From positions 1 to 44,099 of the forward strand of contig CAXUFG010000013.1 of NCBI GenBank assembly GCA_964250265.1: a stretch of DNA of 44,099 nt. The letters are read 5' to 3'. Shown one piece after another: positions 25,148 to 32,725 of this stretch. A program made the translations under genes and the position numbers. Within the stretch, counting starts at the first letter, position 1. Every line of letters begins with the position of its first letter. The stretch comes from GCA-003244245 sp964250265. Lineage in GTDB: Bacteria > Actinomycetota > Actinomycetes > Mycobacteriales > Pseudonocardiaceae. Under the pieces are notes generated by a model. That model ran no database searches. It was given only the letters and a program-made list of their open reading frames with translations, and was not told the DNA's origin.

Positions 25148-26656
25148 TCACACACCCCGCGCCAGCCACTCGGCGGCCCGCTCACCGATCACGTAGCAGG
25201 TCAAGTTCGGATTCCCGCTCACGTGGTCGGGCATCACCGAGGCGTCCACGACATTCAGGCCGCTCAGACCGTGCACGTGGAAGTGCTGGTCGACGACGGC
25301 AGTGGAGTCGTCGGAAGCGCCCATCCGGCACGTGCCAACGGGGTGCCACAGCGTGGCCGAGTGTTGACGGACATAAGACATCAGCGCGACGTCGTCGTCC
25401 AGCTCGTCCTCGGTGAGTGTGTCAGCCATCCCCACCGTGAGCTCCTTGACCGGGTCCGAGTTCGCGACACTCCAGCACAGCCGGATGCCATCGACGGCGA
25501 TCCTGCGATCCTCAGGGTCCCCGTAGGAGTTGAGAACGATCTTCGGTGCGGCGGCCGGATTGGTGCTGGTAATGCTCACGCTGCCGCGGCTTCGGGGCTT
25601 CTGCAGGACGCTCATCACGCTGATCGGCCGGTGGGTCACCGGCACGTAGCGGCTCACGAAGTACAGCTGCATATTGTTGAAAGCGTCGGTGCCCGGCGCC
25701 GTGTAGCGGGTGAGCACTTGCACGTCCGGGTCGTCGGGATCGGTCACCCCAGGTCGCGGGATAACCCCGACCGTGATCTGTTGGTGCTCGATAAGGTTTG
25801 CGCCAACGCCAGGCTGGTGGAGTATCACCTCCACACCAAGTGCCCCGAGCTCGTCTGCGGGCCCTACGCCCGAACGGAGCAGGATCGCGGGCGTATTGAG
25901 AGCCCCGGCGCACAGTGTGATCTGATCCCCCAGCACCCGCTGCACCGTCCCGCCGCCCTCCAGCTCCACACCGATCGCCCGGGTGTCGTCGAACAGCACG
26001 CGGTTTACCAGAACATTCGGTCGGATCGTCAGGTTCAGCCGGCTGCGTGACCGGCCGAGGTACGCGATGGCGGACGAGATGCGCAGGTCGCCCTCGCGGT
26101 TCATCGGGATCGGACCCACGCCGGAGCTACTCGGGTCGTTGTGGTCGGCGACATAGCCGAAACCCTGGGACAGGCAGGCGTCGAGGTAGGCCTTCTGCAG
26201 CGGCACCAGCTCGTCATGGCGCCACCGGATGATCGGCGTCGGGCCGCCGGAGCCGTGAAAGGACCCATCGACGTCGCGGTCGTCCTCGATCATTCGGAAA
26301 TAAGGAAGCACCTGCTCCCAGGACCACTCGTCGTTGCCCAGCTTGGCCCAGCCGTCGTAGTCGTCGGGTACGCCGCGTAACGCGATCGCCCCGTTTACCG
26401 CGGAGCACCCGCCCGCGACCCGGCCGCGGGCGTAGGTCAGGGTGCGACCGGGCACGGCCTGAGCGCTGTAGCCCCAGTCGTGCTCGGTCACGGAGACGGT
26501 CCGTGCGTTGCGCAGGTCCGAGGGAATGTCGGCAGGGTCAGCCCAGTCAGGTCCTGCCTCCAGCAGCAGCACTGAGCACGCCGGGTCCTGCGCCAACCGG
26601 GACGCAAGAACCGCCCCGGACGAACCGGCACCGACGATGATGTGGTCGTAGACCAT
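25148..26656 (-). CDS. GMC family FAD-dependent oxidoreductase
   Basis: A 502-residue glucose-methanol-choline oxidoreductase. The FAD-binding N-terminus is YDHIIVGAGSSGAVLASRL followed by LLLEAG, and the first GMC signature is TYARGRVAGGCSAVNGAIALRG (about residues 74-95). The catalytic His is in LWHPVGTCRMG near 436, and NVVDASVMPDHVSGNPN carries the second catalytic position as Asn. Such enzymes oxidise primary alcohols or sugars (choline-dehydrogenase-like group). AGGAG at 26667-26671 serves either GTG 26659 or ATG 26656. It sits mid-operon between glgX and SnoaL, so an alcohol or sugar-derived substrate is plausible. Confidence 0.95.
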   Translation of the reverse strand: MVYDHIIVGAGSSGAVLASRLAQDPACSVLLLEAGPDWADPADIPSDLRNARTVSVTEHDWGYSAQAVPGRTLTYARGRVAGGCSAVNGAIALRGVPDDYDGWAKLGNDEWSWEQVLPYFRMIEDDRDVDGSFHGSGGPTPIIRWRHDELVPLQKAYLDACLSQGFGYVADHNDPSSSGVGPIPMNREGDLRISSAIAYLGRSRSRLNLTIRPNVLVNRVLFDDTRAIGVELEGGGTVQRVLGDQITLCAGALNTPAILLRSGVGPADELGALGVEVILHQPGVGANLIEHQQITVGVIPRPGVTDPDDPDVQVLTRYTAPGTDAFNNMQLYFVSRYVPVTHRPISVMSVLQKPRSRGSVSITSTNPAAAPKIVLNSYGDPEDRRIAVDGIRLCWSVANSDPVKELTVGMADTLTEDELDDDVALMSYVRQHSATLWHPVGTCRMGASDDSTAVVDQHFHVHGLSGLNVVDASVMPDHVSGNPNLTCYVIGERAAEWLARGV

Positions 26657-26734
26657 CACTATTGTTCTCCTATCGAGAAACGCTCGCACGGTCGCGCGTC
26701 GTGCGCGAGACCTTGGTCGGAAGTGCTGGGCCGC

Positions 26735-28834
26735 TCAGGGCGCGGAGATCAGCACAACCACGCTGCCGGCCTCGACGTGGTAATTGGCACCGAAGACGAC
26801 CACTTCTTCCCCTGGGGCGGCGACGTCACGGGGCGACGGCAGTGCAGTGTCTACGCAGCGGAACCACCGGCGGCCCACCAGCTTCGGGATATCGAACTCC
26901 AACGGCTGGTCCTCCATGTTGAGCATCGCGTGCAGGTCGGTACCGCCGTCATGGCCACCGAGAGTGAAGGCCAGCACTGCTGAATTTGGGTCGTTGAAGC
27001 CCGGGCTGTACAGCCGGCAGCCGTGCCAGGCGATGTCGGGTAATCCGCGCGAGTTGGGCACACCGGTGAAGTAGCGCTGACGGTGCAGCTCGGCATGGGC
27101 CCGTCGATGCCGGATCAAAGTGGCAAAGAAACGATGCAGCTCGCTCTCGCCACGGGCCTTGTGCCAGTCGAACCAGGTCATTTCATTGTCGTGACAGTAG
27201 GCGTTGTTGTTGCCGCCTTGGGTCCGCCGCACATCGTCGCCTTCGAGGATCATCGGCACACCCTGGGACAGGATCAGGATGGTGACGAAGTTGCGAATCT
27301 GCCGGTCGCGGCGGCGCTGTACTTCGGGTGGCGCGGGCTCGCCCTCGACTCCGCAGTTCCAGCTGAGGTTGTTGTCGTTGCCATCGCGGTTGCCCTCGCC
27401 GTTCCTCTCGTTGTGCTTACGGTCGTACGACACCAGATCGTTGAGCGTGAAGCCGTCGTGCGCGGTAATGAAATTGATGCTGTTGATGGGGGCGTGTCCG
27501 GTGGACTCGTATACATCGGAGCTGCCTGCGATACGGCTGGCGACGGCAGCGGTGACGCCGCGCTCGCCACGTACAAACCGTCGTACGTCGTCACGGAACC
27601 GGTCGTTCCACTGCGCCCATCGGTATCCGGGGAAGTACCCCACCTGATATAAACCCGCCGCGTCCCAGGCCTCTGAGATAATCTTTGTGTCGGCCAGGGC
27701 ATCGGTCAGCTCGACGCTCCACGGCACGGGGGCGAAAGGCATGGGATCCCCATTCGGGCCGCGAGACAAGATGGATCCCTCGTCGAAGCGAAAACCGTCA
27801 ACGTGCATCTCCCGGACCCAGTACTCAAGGCACTCCACGATCAGTTTCTCCACCACCGGGTGGTTACAGTTCAACGTGTTGCCGCAGCCGGAGTAGTCCA
27901 CATAGTACTGCCGGTCCGACTGTGACAGGTGGTAGTACACCTCGTTGGCCAAACCCTTGAAGCTGATCGTCGGGCCGAGATGGTTGCCCTCGCCGGTGTG
28001 ATTGAAGACGACGTCGAGAATGACCTCGATCCCTGCCTGGTGAAGGGCCTTGACCATGTCGCGGAACTCCCGGACATGGTCCGCGGGGTCGGCGGATACG
28101 CAGTAGCCGTCGTGCGGGGCAAATAGCGCCAAAGGGCTGTATCCCCAGTAGTTCGTGAGCCGTGTGCCGTCTGGCAGCTGCTGATTCAGCTCCTGCGGAT
28201 CGAACATGAAAACAGGAAGTAGCTCGACGGCGGTAATTCCTAGCGAGAGCAGGTAGGGAATCTTCTCGATGATCGCAGAGAATGTCCCAGGATTGCGGAC
28301 TCCAGAGCTCGGGGAGCGGCTGAATCCACCAACGTGCATCTCGTAGATCACCGTCTCGTGCATCGGGCGATTGAGCGGCCGGTCGCCCTCCCAGTCATAC
28401 CCCGAGATGTCGACGACAGCGGCGCGCATCGAGTTGGCGACGTTATCTCCAGGCTGGCACGCCGCGCTCCGATCCCACACGCACCGGCTCACGCCGCGCG
28501 CGTAGGGATCGAGCAGCACCTTGTCGGCATCGAAGCGGCGCCCGCTGCCGGATGGGTCGGCGGCTCCGTCAACCCGATAGGCGTAGTGCGCGCCGGCTTC
28601 GAGGCCTTCGACATAGATGTGCCAGAAATGAAACGAGCGGTTCACCTGCGGGTCCAGCAAAATGACGTCATTGGCTTGCGGGCTGCCCGGGTTGTCAAAC
28701 AGCAGTAGCGAGACATGTGTCGCGTCCTGCGCGAATATCGAGAAGTTCACTCCGCCGTTGTCAGGGACCGCGCCCAGCGGGTGCACGCATCCCGGGCCGA
28801 GCTGATACCGCATCCGCGGTTGTAACTGGGTCAT
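26735..28834 (-). CDS. glgX: Glycogen debranching enzyme GlgX
   Basis: A 699-residue GH13 isoamylase-type enzyme that hydrolyses alpha-1,6 branches of phosphorylase-limit glycogen. An N-terminal CBM48-like domain (about residues 10-120) precedes the barrel. Catalytic regions are DVVFNHTGEG, the nucleophile Asp in VDGFRFDEGS near residue 352, the acid Glu in KIISEAWD near 388 and the transition-state Asp in FITAHDGFTL near 463. It starts two bases after the AGE-STAS stop with AAGGAG in the end of that gene. Placement with a sugar-epimerase-like protein and a GMC oxidoreductase is unusual, since glgX normally sits with trehalose or glycogen genes. Confidence 0.95.
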   Translation of the reverse strand: MTQLQPRMRYQLGPGCVHPLGAVPDNGGVNFSIFAQDATHVSLLLFDNPGSPQANDVILLDPQVNRSFHFWHIYVEGLEAGAHYAYRVDGAADPSGSGRRFDADKVLLDPYARGVSRCVWDRSAACQPGDNVANSMRAAVVDISGYDWEGDRPLNRPMHETVIYEMHVGGFSRSPSSGVRNPGTFSAIIEKIPYLLSLGITAVELLPVFMFDPQELNQQLPDGTRLTNYWGYSPLALFAPHDGYCVSADPADHVREFRDMVKALHQAGIEVILDVVFNHTGEGNHLGPTISFKGLANEVYYHLSQSDRQYYVDYSGCGNTLNCNHPVVEKLIVECLEYWVREMHVDGFRFDEGSILSRGPNGDPMPFAPVPWSVELTDALADTKIISEAWDAAGLYQVGYFPGYRWAQWNDRFRDDVRRFVRGERGVTAAVASRIAGSSDVYESTGHAPINSINFITAHDGFTLNDLVSYDRKHNERNGEGNRDGNDNNLSWNCGVEGEPAPPEVQRRRDRQIRNFVTILILSQGVPMILEGDDVRRTQGGNNNAYCHDNEMTWFDWHKARGESELHRFFATLIRHRRAHAELHRQRYFTGVPNSRGLPDIAWHGCRLYSPGFNDPNSAVLAFTLGGHDGGTDLHAMLNMEDQPLEFDIPKLVGRRWFRCVDTALPSPRDVAAPGEEVVVFGANYHVEAGSVVVLISAP

Positions 28835-28836
28835 CG

Positions 28837-31101
28837 TCAGCTCCTTGACGTCGTCTTCGGTGACCCACCGGCTGCGGCCACCGGTGGTGGGACGAGCTCG
28901 GAGAGCTCGCGGACCGCCGTGGCTTGCTCTAGGAAGCCGACGGCCTGCAACGTGTCCAGTACCTCGTTGCTCGCTCCCACCACAAAGATGTCGGTGTCGA
29001 CATCTACGGTTTGGCAGGCGAAGACCAGGCCGCGGGCGCTCACCTTGGACATCGATCGGACATCCTCCATCCGTAGTACCAACCTCTCTGGTAGAGCGCC
29101 GATGATCTGCGCAAGATGGGAGCGAAGCAGTGCCTGGGCCTGCTCATCGATGTCGCCATCGAGCACCAACTCGGCGACGTCTGCATTCAGGTTGAGCCGC
29201 ATCCCGTAGCTGAGCCCTGCGGGCGCAATCCGCACCCGGACGTTGAGCTCCTCGCCTGTGCGCGCGGCTGTGGCACCTGACGGCCCCATCCAGGGGGGCC
29301 TACCGGCGCCCGCTGCCCCGAGGGTCTCGCGTGGCTGCTCGTCTGGCAGCCGGACCGTCATCGCCTCGGAGTCGAAGTCGGTCCAACGCTCGTCGTTGAT
29401 CCACACGGATTGCAGCACCACACTGCCTGGCGGCAGCAGGTCCGGCTGGACCCGCAGAATGTCGTCTGGGAAGCCGCCGCGTACGGGTTTGAAAAACAGA
29501 TCCATCGGCTGTTTGCGGATCAGCAGGTTGCCGTAGACCGTCGCCAGGTAGCACAGCTCGAAGGAGTGGTAGCCCGACATCGAGTGGCTACCCTTGAGCC
29601 GCTCATTGCCGAGTAGGTAGGGCAGCCCGTTCGCCAGGACGTTGAAATACACCCCGCCGGAGTCATGATCGGGAAACCAGGCATTGTAAAAGGAGCTGGA
29701 CTCCCTTGCCAGCCTCAGGTGATCCTCGTTTCCGAGCGAGCCGGTCAGGATGAGGTAGGCGAGGATCGCCTGCTCCTGCTGCCACCACGCCTTCCGGTCG
29801 TGCCAGACCAGTCGGTGACGCTCCTCGCCGTCGGCCCGGCCGCGCTCCATGACGTCATACCAGCCGCCCCTCTGTAGGTCCATGCCAACCGTTGGCATGA
29901 TCTTTGCGATATTCGTGGCAAGCTGGACATAGCGCTCGTCAGGGCGCAGGTGATGGATCCGCATCAGGGTCCACGCGATTTTAAGGTTGTGCCCGACCAC
30001 GGCACGATTACGCTGCCATCCCCATGTGGTGTCGGCACTCCAGTCCTCGTAGAAGCGTTCCTGTACGAACGGACTGCGGTCAAAGTCGGGAAACCGGGTC
30101 GTGATGAGATCTGCGAGTTCAGAAAGGAAGTCGGCGTAGCGTTCATCACCAGTGGCCAGCCATAGGTTGATCAGATATGCGGGCGCATGGTCCCCGATTG
30201 AGTTCCAGTTCTTTCGCGCTCGGTCACCCGCTAATGACGCCGACCGAGGGTCAAAGTTAACTGGGTCGACGTGTGAGAAGTAGCCTCCACGGTCGCGGTC
30301 GAGAAAAAACCGATCGAATAGTCCGATGGTGAGGTCAGCATCGTGTAGGATCCGCGGATCGCCGCATACCCGGTAGGTTTGCACCGGGCCGGCAAGTGCG
30401 TAGATCTGCTCGTAGGCAGGCACAGCGTCATAGTCGTCGCCGAACTGAGAGGCGAGCACTTTCCGCTCGCGACCGCCGCTGACGTCGATCCCGTGGTACC
30501 AGAAGGCAACGCCGTCCTCGTCGTCCACCACACGCATGTGCTCGCGCAGGTACTCGGTGCCGCGTTCGGCGGCCTCCAGGAACCGATCGTCACCCGTAAG
30601 CATATAGGCAGTTGCGAAGCCATAGACAACGCGGGAAATAGTGTCGGTCTCCTGCCGGGTTCCCCCCGTCAGCTGCCCCTCGACTGTAAGCTGTGTCCGG
30701 TAGCGGCGGTAATCTATGACCCCATCCGAGAATTGGGCTCGCAGGTAGAACTCGCCGAGTTGACGGATCTGGTTGATCCACCAGTCGGGTTCCTCGAACC
30801 GGTATTCACCCGCTGACTGTCCCATCAGTACGAGGTGCTTAGCCTCGAACCTGGGCTGCTCCCCGTCAGGATAGTAGATGCCCTGGACGAAGACATACCG
30901 ATCCTGCACGAGCAAGTCCTCGATCGTCCCGTCGGGCGCTGCGAACGGTTCGCCCAGATTGCGCATGATCTCTGCATAGGTGGTGGCTGTGACCTTGACC
31001 CGAAAGACTCGACCGTCCGTAGTGCGCAACCCGAAGGACCCACCATGCGGATCAAAATCGATCACGTACCCGGCGATGGTGTCGGAGAAGGTGAAATCCA
31101 T
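28837..31101 (-). CDS. AGE-family epimerase-like protein with C-terminal STAS domain
   Basis: A 754-residue protein with three regions. Residues 1-95 form a small beta domain (GYVIDFDPHGGSFGLRTTDGRVFRVKVT...YVFVQGIYYP). Residues 115-530 are an alpha/alpha-barrel of the N-acylglucosamine 2-epimerase type with HNLKIAWTLMRIHHL and RKAWWQQEQAILAYL. Residues 625-735 are a STAS domain (DVAELVLDGDIDEQAQALL, LVLRMEDVRSMSKVSARGL, DIFVVGASNEVLDTLQAVGF), in which SMS is the usual position of the phosphorylatable Ser. STAS domains carry anti-sigma-antagonist signalling, so a sugar-active barrel may be coupled to a stress or sigma-factor pathway. The fusion is, to my knowledge, unstudied. It heads the minus-strand operon. 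Confidence 0.82.
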   Translation of the reverse strand: MDFTFSDTIAGYVIDFDPHGGSFGLRTTDGRVFRVKVTATTYAEIMRNLGEPFAAPDGTIEDLLVQDRYVFVQGIYYPDGEQPRFEAKHLVLMGQSAGEYRFEEPDWWINQIRQLGEFYLRAQFSDGVIDYRRYRTQLTVEGQLTGGTRQETDTISRVVYGFATAYMLTGDDRFLEAAERGTEYLREHMRVVDDEDGVAFWYHGIDVSGGRERKVLASQFGDDYDAVPAYEQIYALAGPVQTYRVCGDPRILHDADLTIGLFDRFFLDRDRGGYFSHVDPVNFDPRSASLAGDRARKNWNSIGDHAPAYLINLWLATGDERYADFLSELADLITTRFPDFDRSPFVQERFYEDWSADTTWGWQRNRAVVGHNLKIAWTLMRIHHLRPDERYVQLATNIAKIMPTVGMDLQRGGWYDVMERGRADGEERHRLVWHDRKAWWQQEQAILAYLILTGSLGNEDHLRLARESSSFYNAWFPDHDSGGVYFNVLANGLPYLLGNERLKGSHSMSGYHSFELCYLATVYGNLLIRKQPMDLFFKPVRGGFPDDILRVQPDLLPPGSVVLQSVWINDERWTDFDSEAMTVRLPDEQPRETLGAAGAGRPPWMGPSGATAARTGEELNVRVRIAPAGLSYGMRLNLNADVAELVLDGDIDEQAQALLRSHLAQIIGALPERLVLRMEDVRSMSKVSARGLVFACQTVDVDTDIFVVGASNEVLDTLQAVGFLEQATAVRELSELVPPPVAAAGGSPKTTSRS

Positions 31102-31286
31102 CGAGTTATCCCCATTCGCTGTGTGAACGTCGACCGGCGACAGACCAACTCAGTCTGAGCCGCACACGTGCACACCGGAACTGGCTGTTGCGCCAGTCTT
31201 TGATTGCGGGGGTTCAGTCAGGTCCGATTGCAGCAGTCCAGCGGGTCGCCGGTGGCCGGGGTGGCGATAACTGCTGCACGCCCCGC

Positions 31287-32471
31287 TTAGGTGGACCGGC
31301 CCTCACCCGCAGGAGAAGTGGCGGGTCGCCACCTCAGCTCGACCACGGCCTCCCCGACGAGTAGCGCGGCGAGGAGAGCGACGAAGATCAACGGATCCTG
31401 TACCGACCCTGCGAACCCAAGGGTAAGAATGGTTCCCGCGGTCGCCACGCGCATTACTACGATCCAGTCGGTGCTGCGGTTGGCGGCACGAATCGCCGCC
31501 ATCGCGAACAGGTATGCAGCGAGGCCGCCAGCGAGTGGGAGCCGGTCAGCCAGTTTAAGGGCCGCATCATGGGCAGCTGCCTCAACCGCGAACTCGACAC
31601 CGACGGCCGCCGCGGCGATCCCCGCGAACACAAAAAAGTGACCCTGTGCCCAAACGAAACGGCCGGTGAATCCGCGGGCGACGGGCATGCTGTTGAAGAG
31701 TTCGAAGTAAAGCCACCAGATCACGGCGGCCAGGCTGAAGCCGAGCACTGCCACGACCACCGCGACGGGGCGTGCACCCGTTTGGAGGCCGGCGACGGTC
31801 ACGACGACCGACTCGCCCAGGACGACGATCGTGAACAGGCCGTAACGCTCGGCGACGTGCTGGGGATCGAATGGCTCTAGGGACGGCTCGACCGTTTCCC
31901 AGCCGCCGAACACGAACGTCGCGATGAGGAGGAGCATTGCTACGGCCCACACGAACGGTCGGACGCTCTCGTCAAAGGCCAGCGACGAGAGCCACAGCGT
32001 GGCTCCAGCGGCGTTCCCGACCGTGAACCGCGCCGAGAGGCCACGTGCCTCTGGCACCTGCAGCCAAGCCCACGCGTAGAGCGCCGACAGAACGTAGAAA
32101 AGGCAGGCATAGGCGATCACGAAAGTCTGGGAGTCTCCGCTGGAGGCGCCGGCGATACCGGCCGACAGCGCCGCGGTCGCGAGGGCTCCTGCCAACATGC
32201 CTAGGCGGAATACGACCGCATCGTCGTCGAATGCGGTGGCGTACCACGTGTAGCCCATCCACGCCCACCACACGGGGACGAACAGACCCGCGAAGACGGC
32301 CAGGCCCATGATTGAGTGGTCGGCATGGAGTTGCGTCGCGAGCGCGGCCACCCCCGCCACGAAGACGAGGTCGAAAAACAATTCCAGCCAGCTCGCGCGG
32401 CGTTCGCCTTGCTCTCTTAAAGATCGCAGGGCACGAAAGGTGGGCCGAGGTGGGTGGGCAGCAGGCGACAT
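31287..32471 (-). CDS. Low temperature requirement protein A (LtrA) family, copy 2
   Basis: A 394-residue LtrA family membrane protein with SWLELFFDLVFVAGVAAL near residue 25, VPVWWAWMGYTWYATAF and ERYGLFTIVVLGESVVVTVAGL near 205. It shares all family landmarks with the copy at 22476, but the two are too different for a recent duplication. Biochemical activity is unknown. It is divergent from the LAL regulator, with a 254-base AT-rich gap between them, and lies 185 bases upstream of the AGE-STAS gene on the same strand. Confidence 0.9.
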   Translation of the reverse strand: MSPAAHPPRPTFRALRSLREQGERRASWLELFFDLVFVAGVAALATQLHADHSIMGLAVFAGLFVPVWWAWMGYTWYATAFDDDAVVFRLGMLAGALATAALSAGIAGASSGDSQTFVIAYACLFYVLSALYAWAWLQVPEARGLSARFTVGNAAGATLWLSSLAFDESVRPFVWAVAMLLLIATFVFGGWETVEPSLEPFDPQHVAERYGLFTIVVLGESVVVTVAGLQTGARPVAVVVAVLGFSLAAVIWWLYFELFNSMPVARGFTGRFVWAQGHFFVFAGIAAAAVGVEFAVEAAAHDAALKLADRLPLAGGLAAYLFAMAAIRAANRSTDWIVVMRVATAGTILTLGFAGSVQDPLIFVALLAALLVGEAVVELRWRPATSPAGEGRST

Positions 32472-32725
32472 GACCTGATCGTCCTCGTTGTGTCAACGCC
32501 GCGGAGCCCAGCTACGACCGCAATCCATGCGGGTCGATGGAGCTTGCCAATCAACTTACCTGCGACGGCACCGCTTTACTTAAAATTTACCATGTACTTA
32601 CTGTTGAACTATACCTACCCAGCTTACGGTTTACGGCGCGGCCCCAGGATGCACGTGCACCGGTGCCGGTCCAACTGGGGGCGTGGACGAAGCGCCGACG
32701 AACCTGGCGCTCAGACGGAGCTGAC
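32472..32725. promoter_or_regulatory. AT-rich divergent promoter region
   Basis: The gap between the LtrA copy 2 and LAL regulator starts contains a clearly AT-rich stretch at about 32570-32630, unlike its high-GC surroundings. The stretch is likely to hold the promoter of one or both genes. No specific -35/-10 pair or operator could be assigned. Long open frames into this gap from the LAL gene are unlikely to be coding, because the GGAG before 32726 sets the start there. Confidence 0.4.

Noticed and set aside
32537..32725. N-terminal extension of the LAL regulator from ATG 32537.
   Set aside because: The added residues lie in an AT-rich promoter-like gap and look non-coding; GGAG before ATG 32726 marks a better start.
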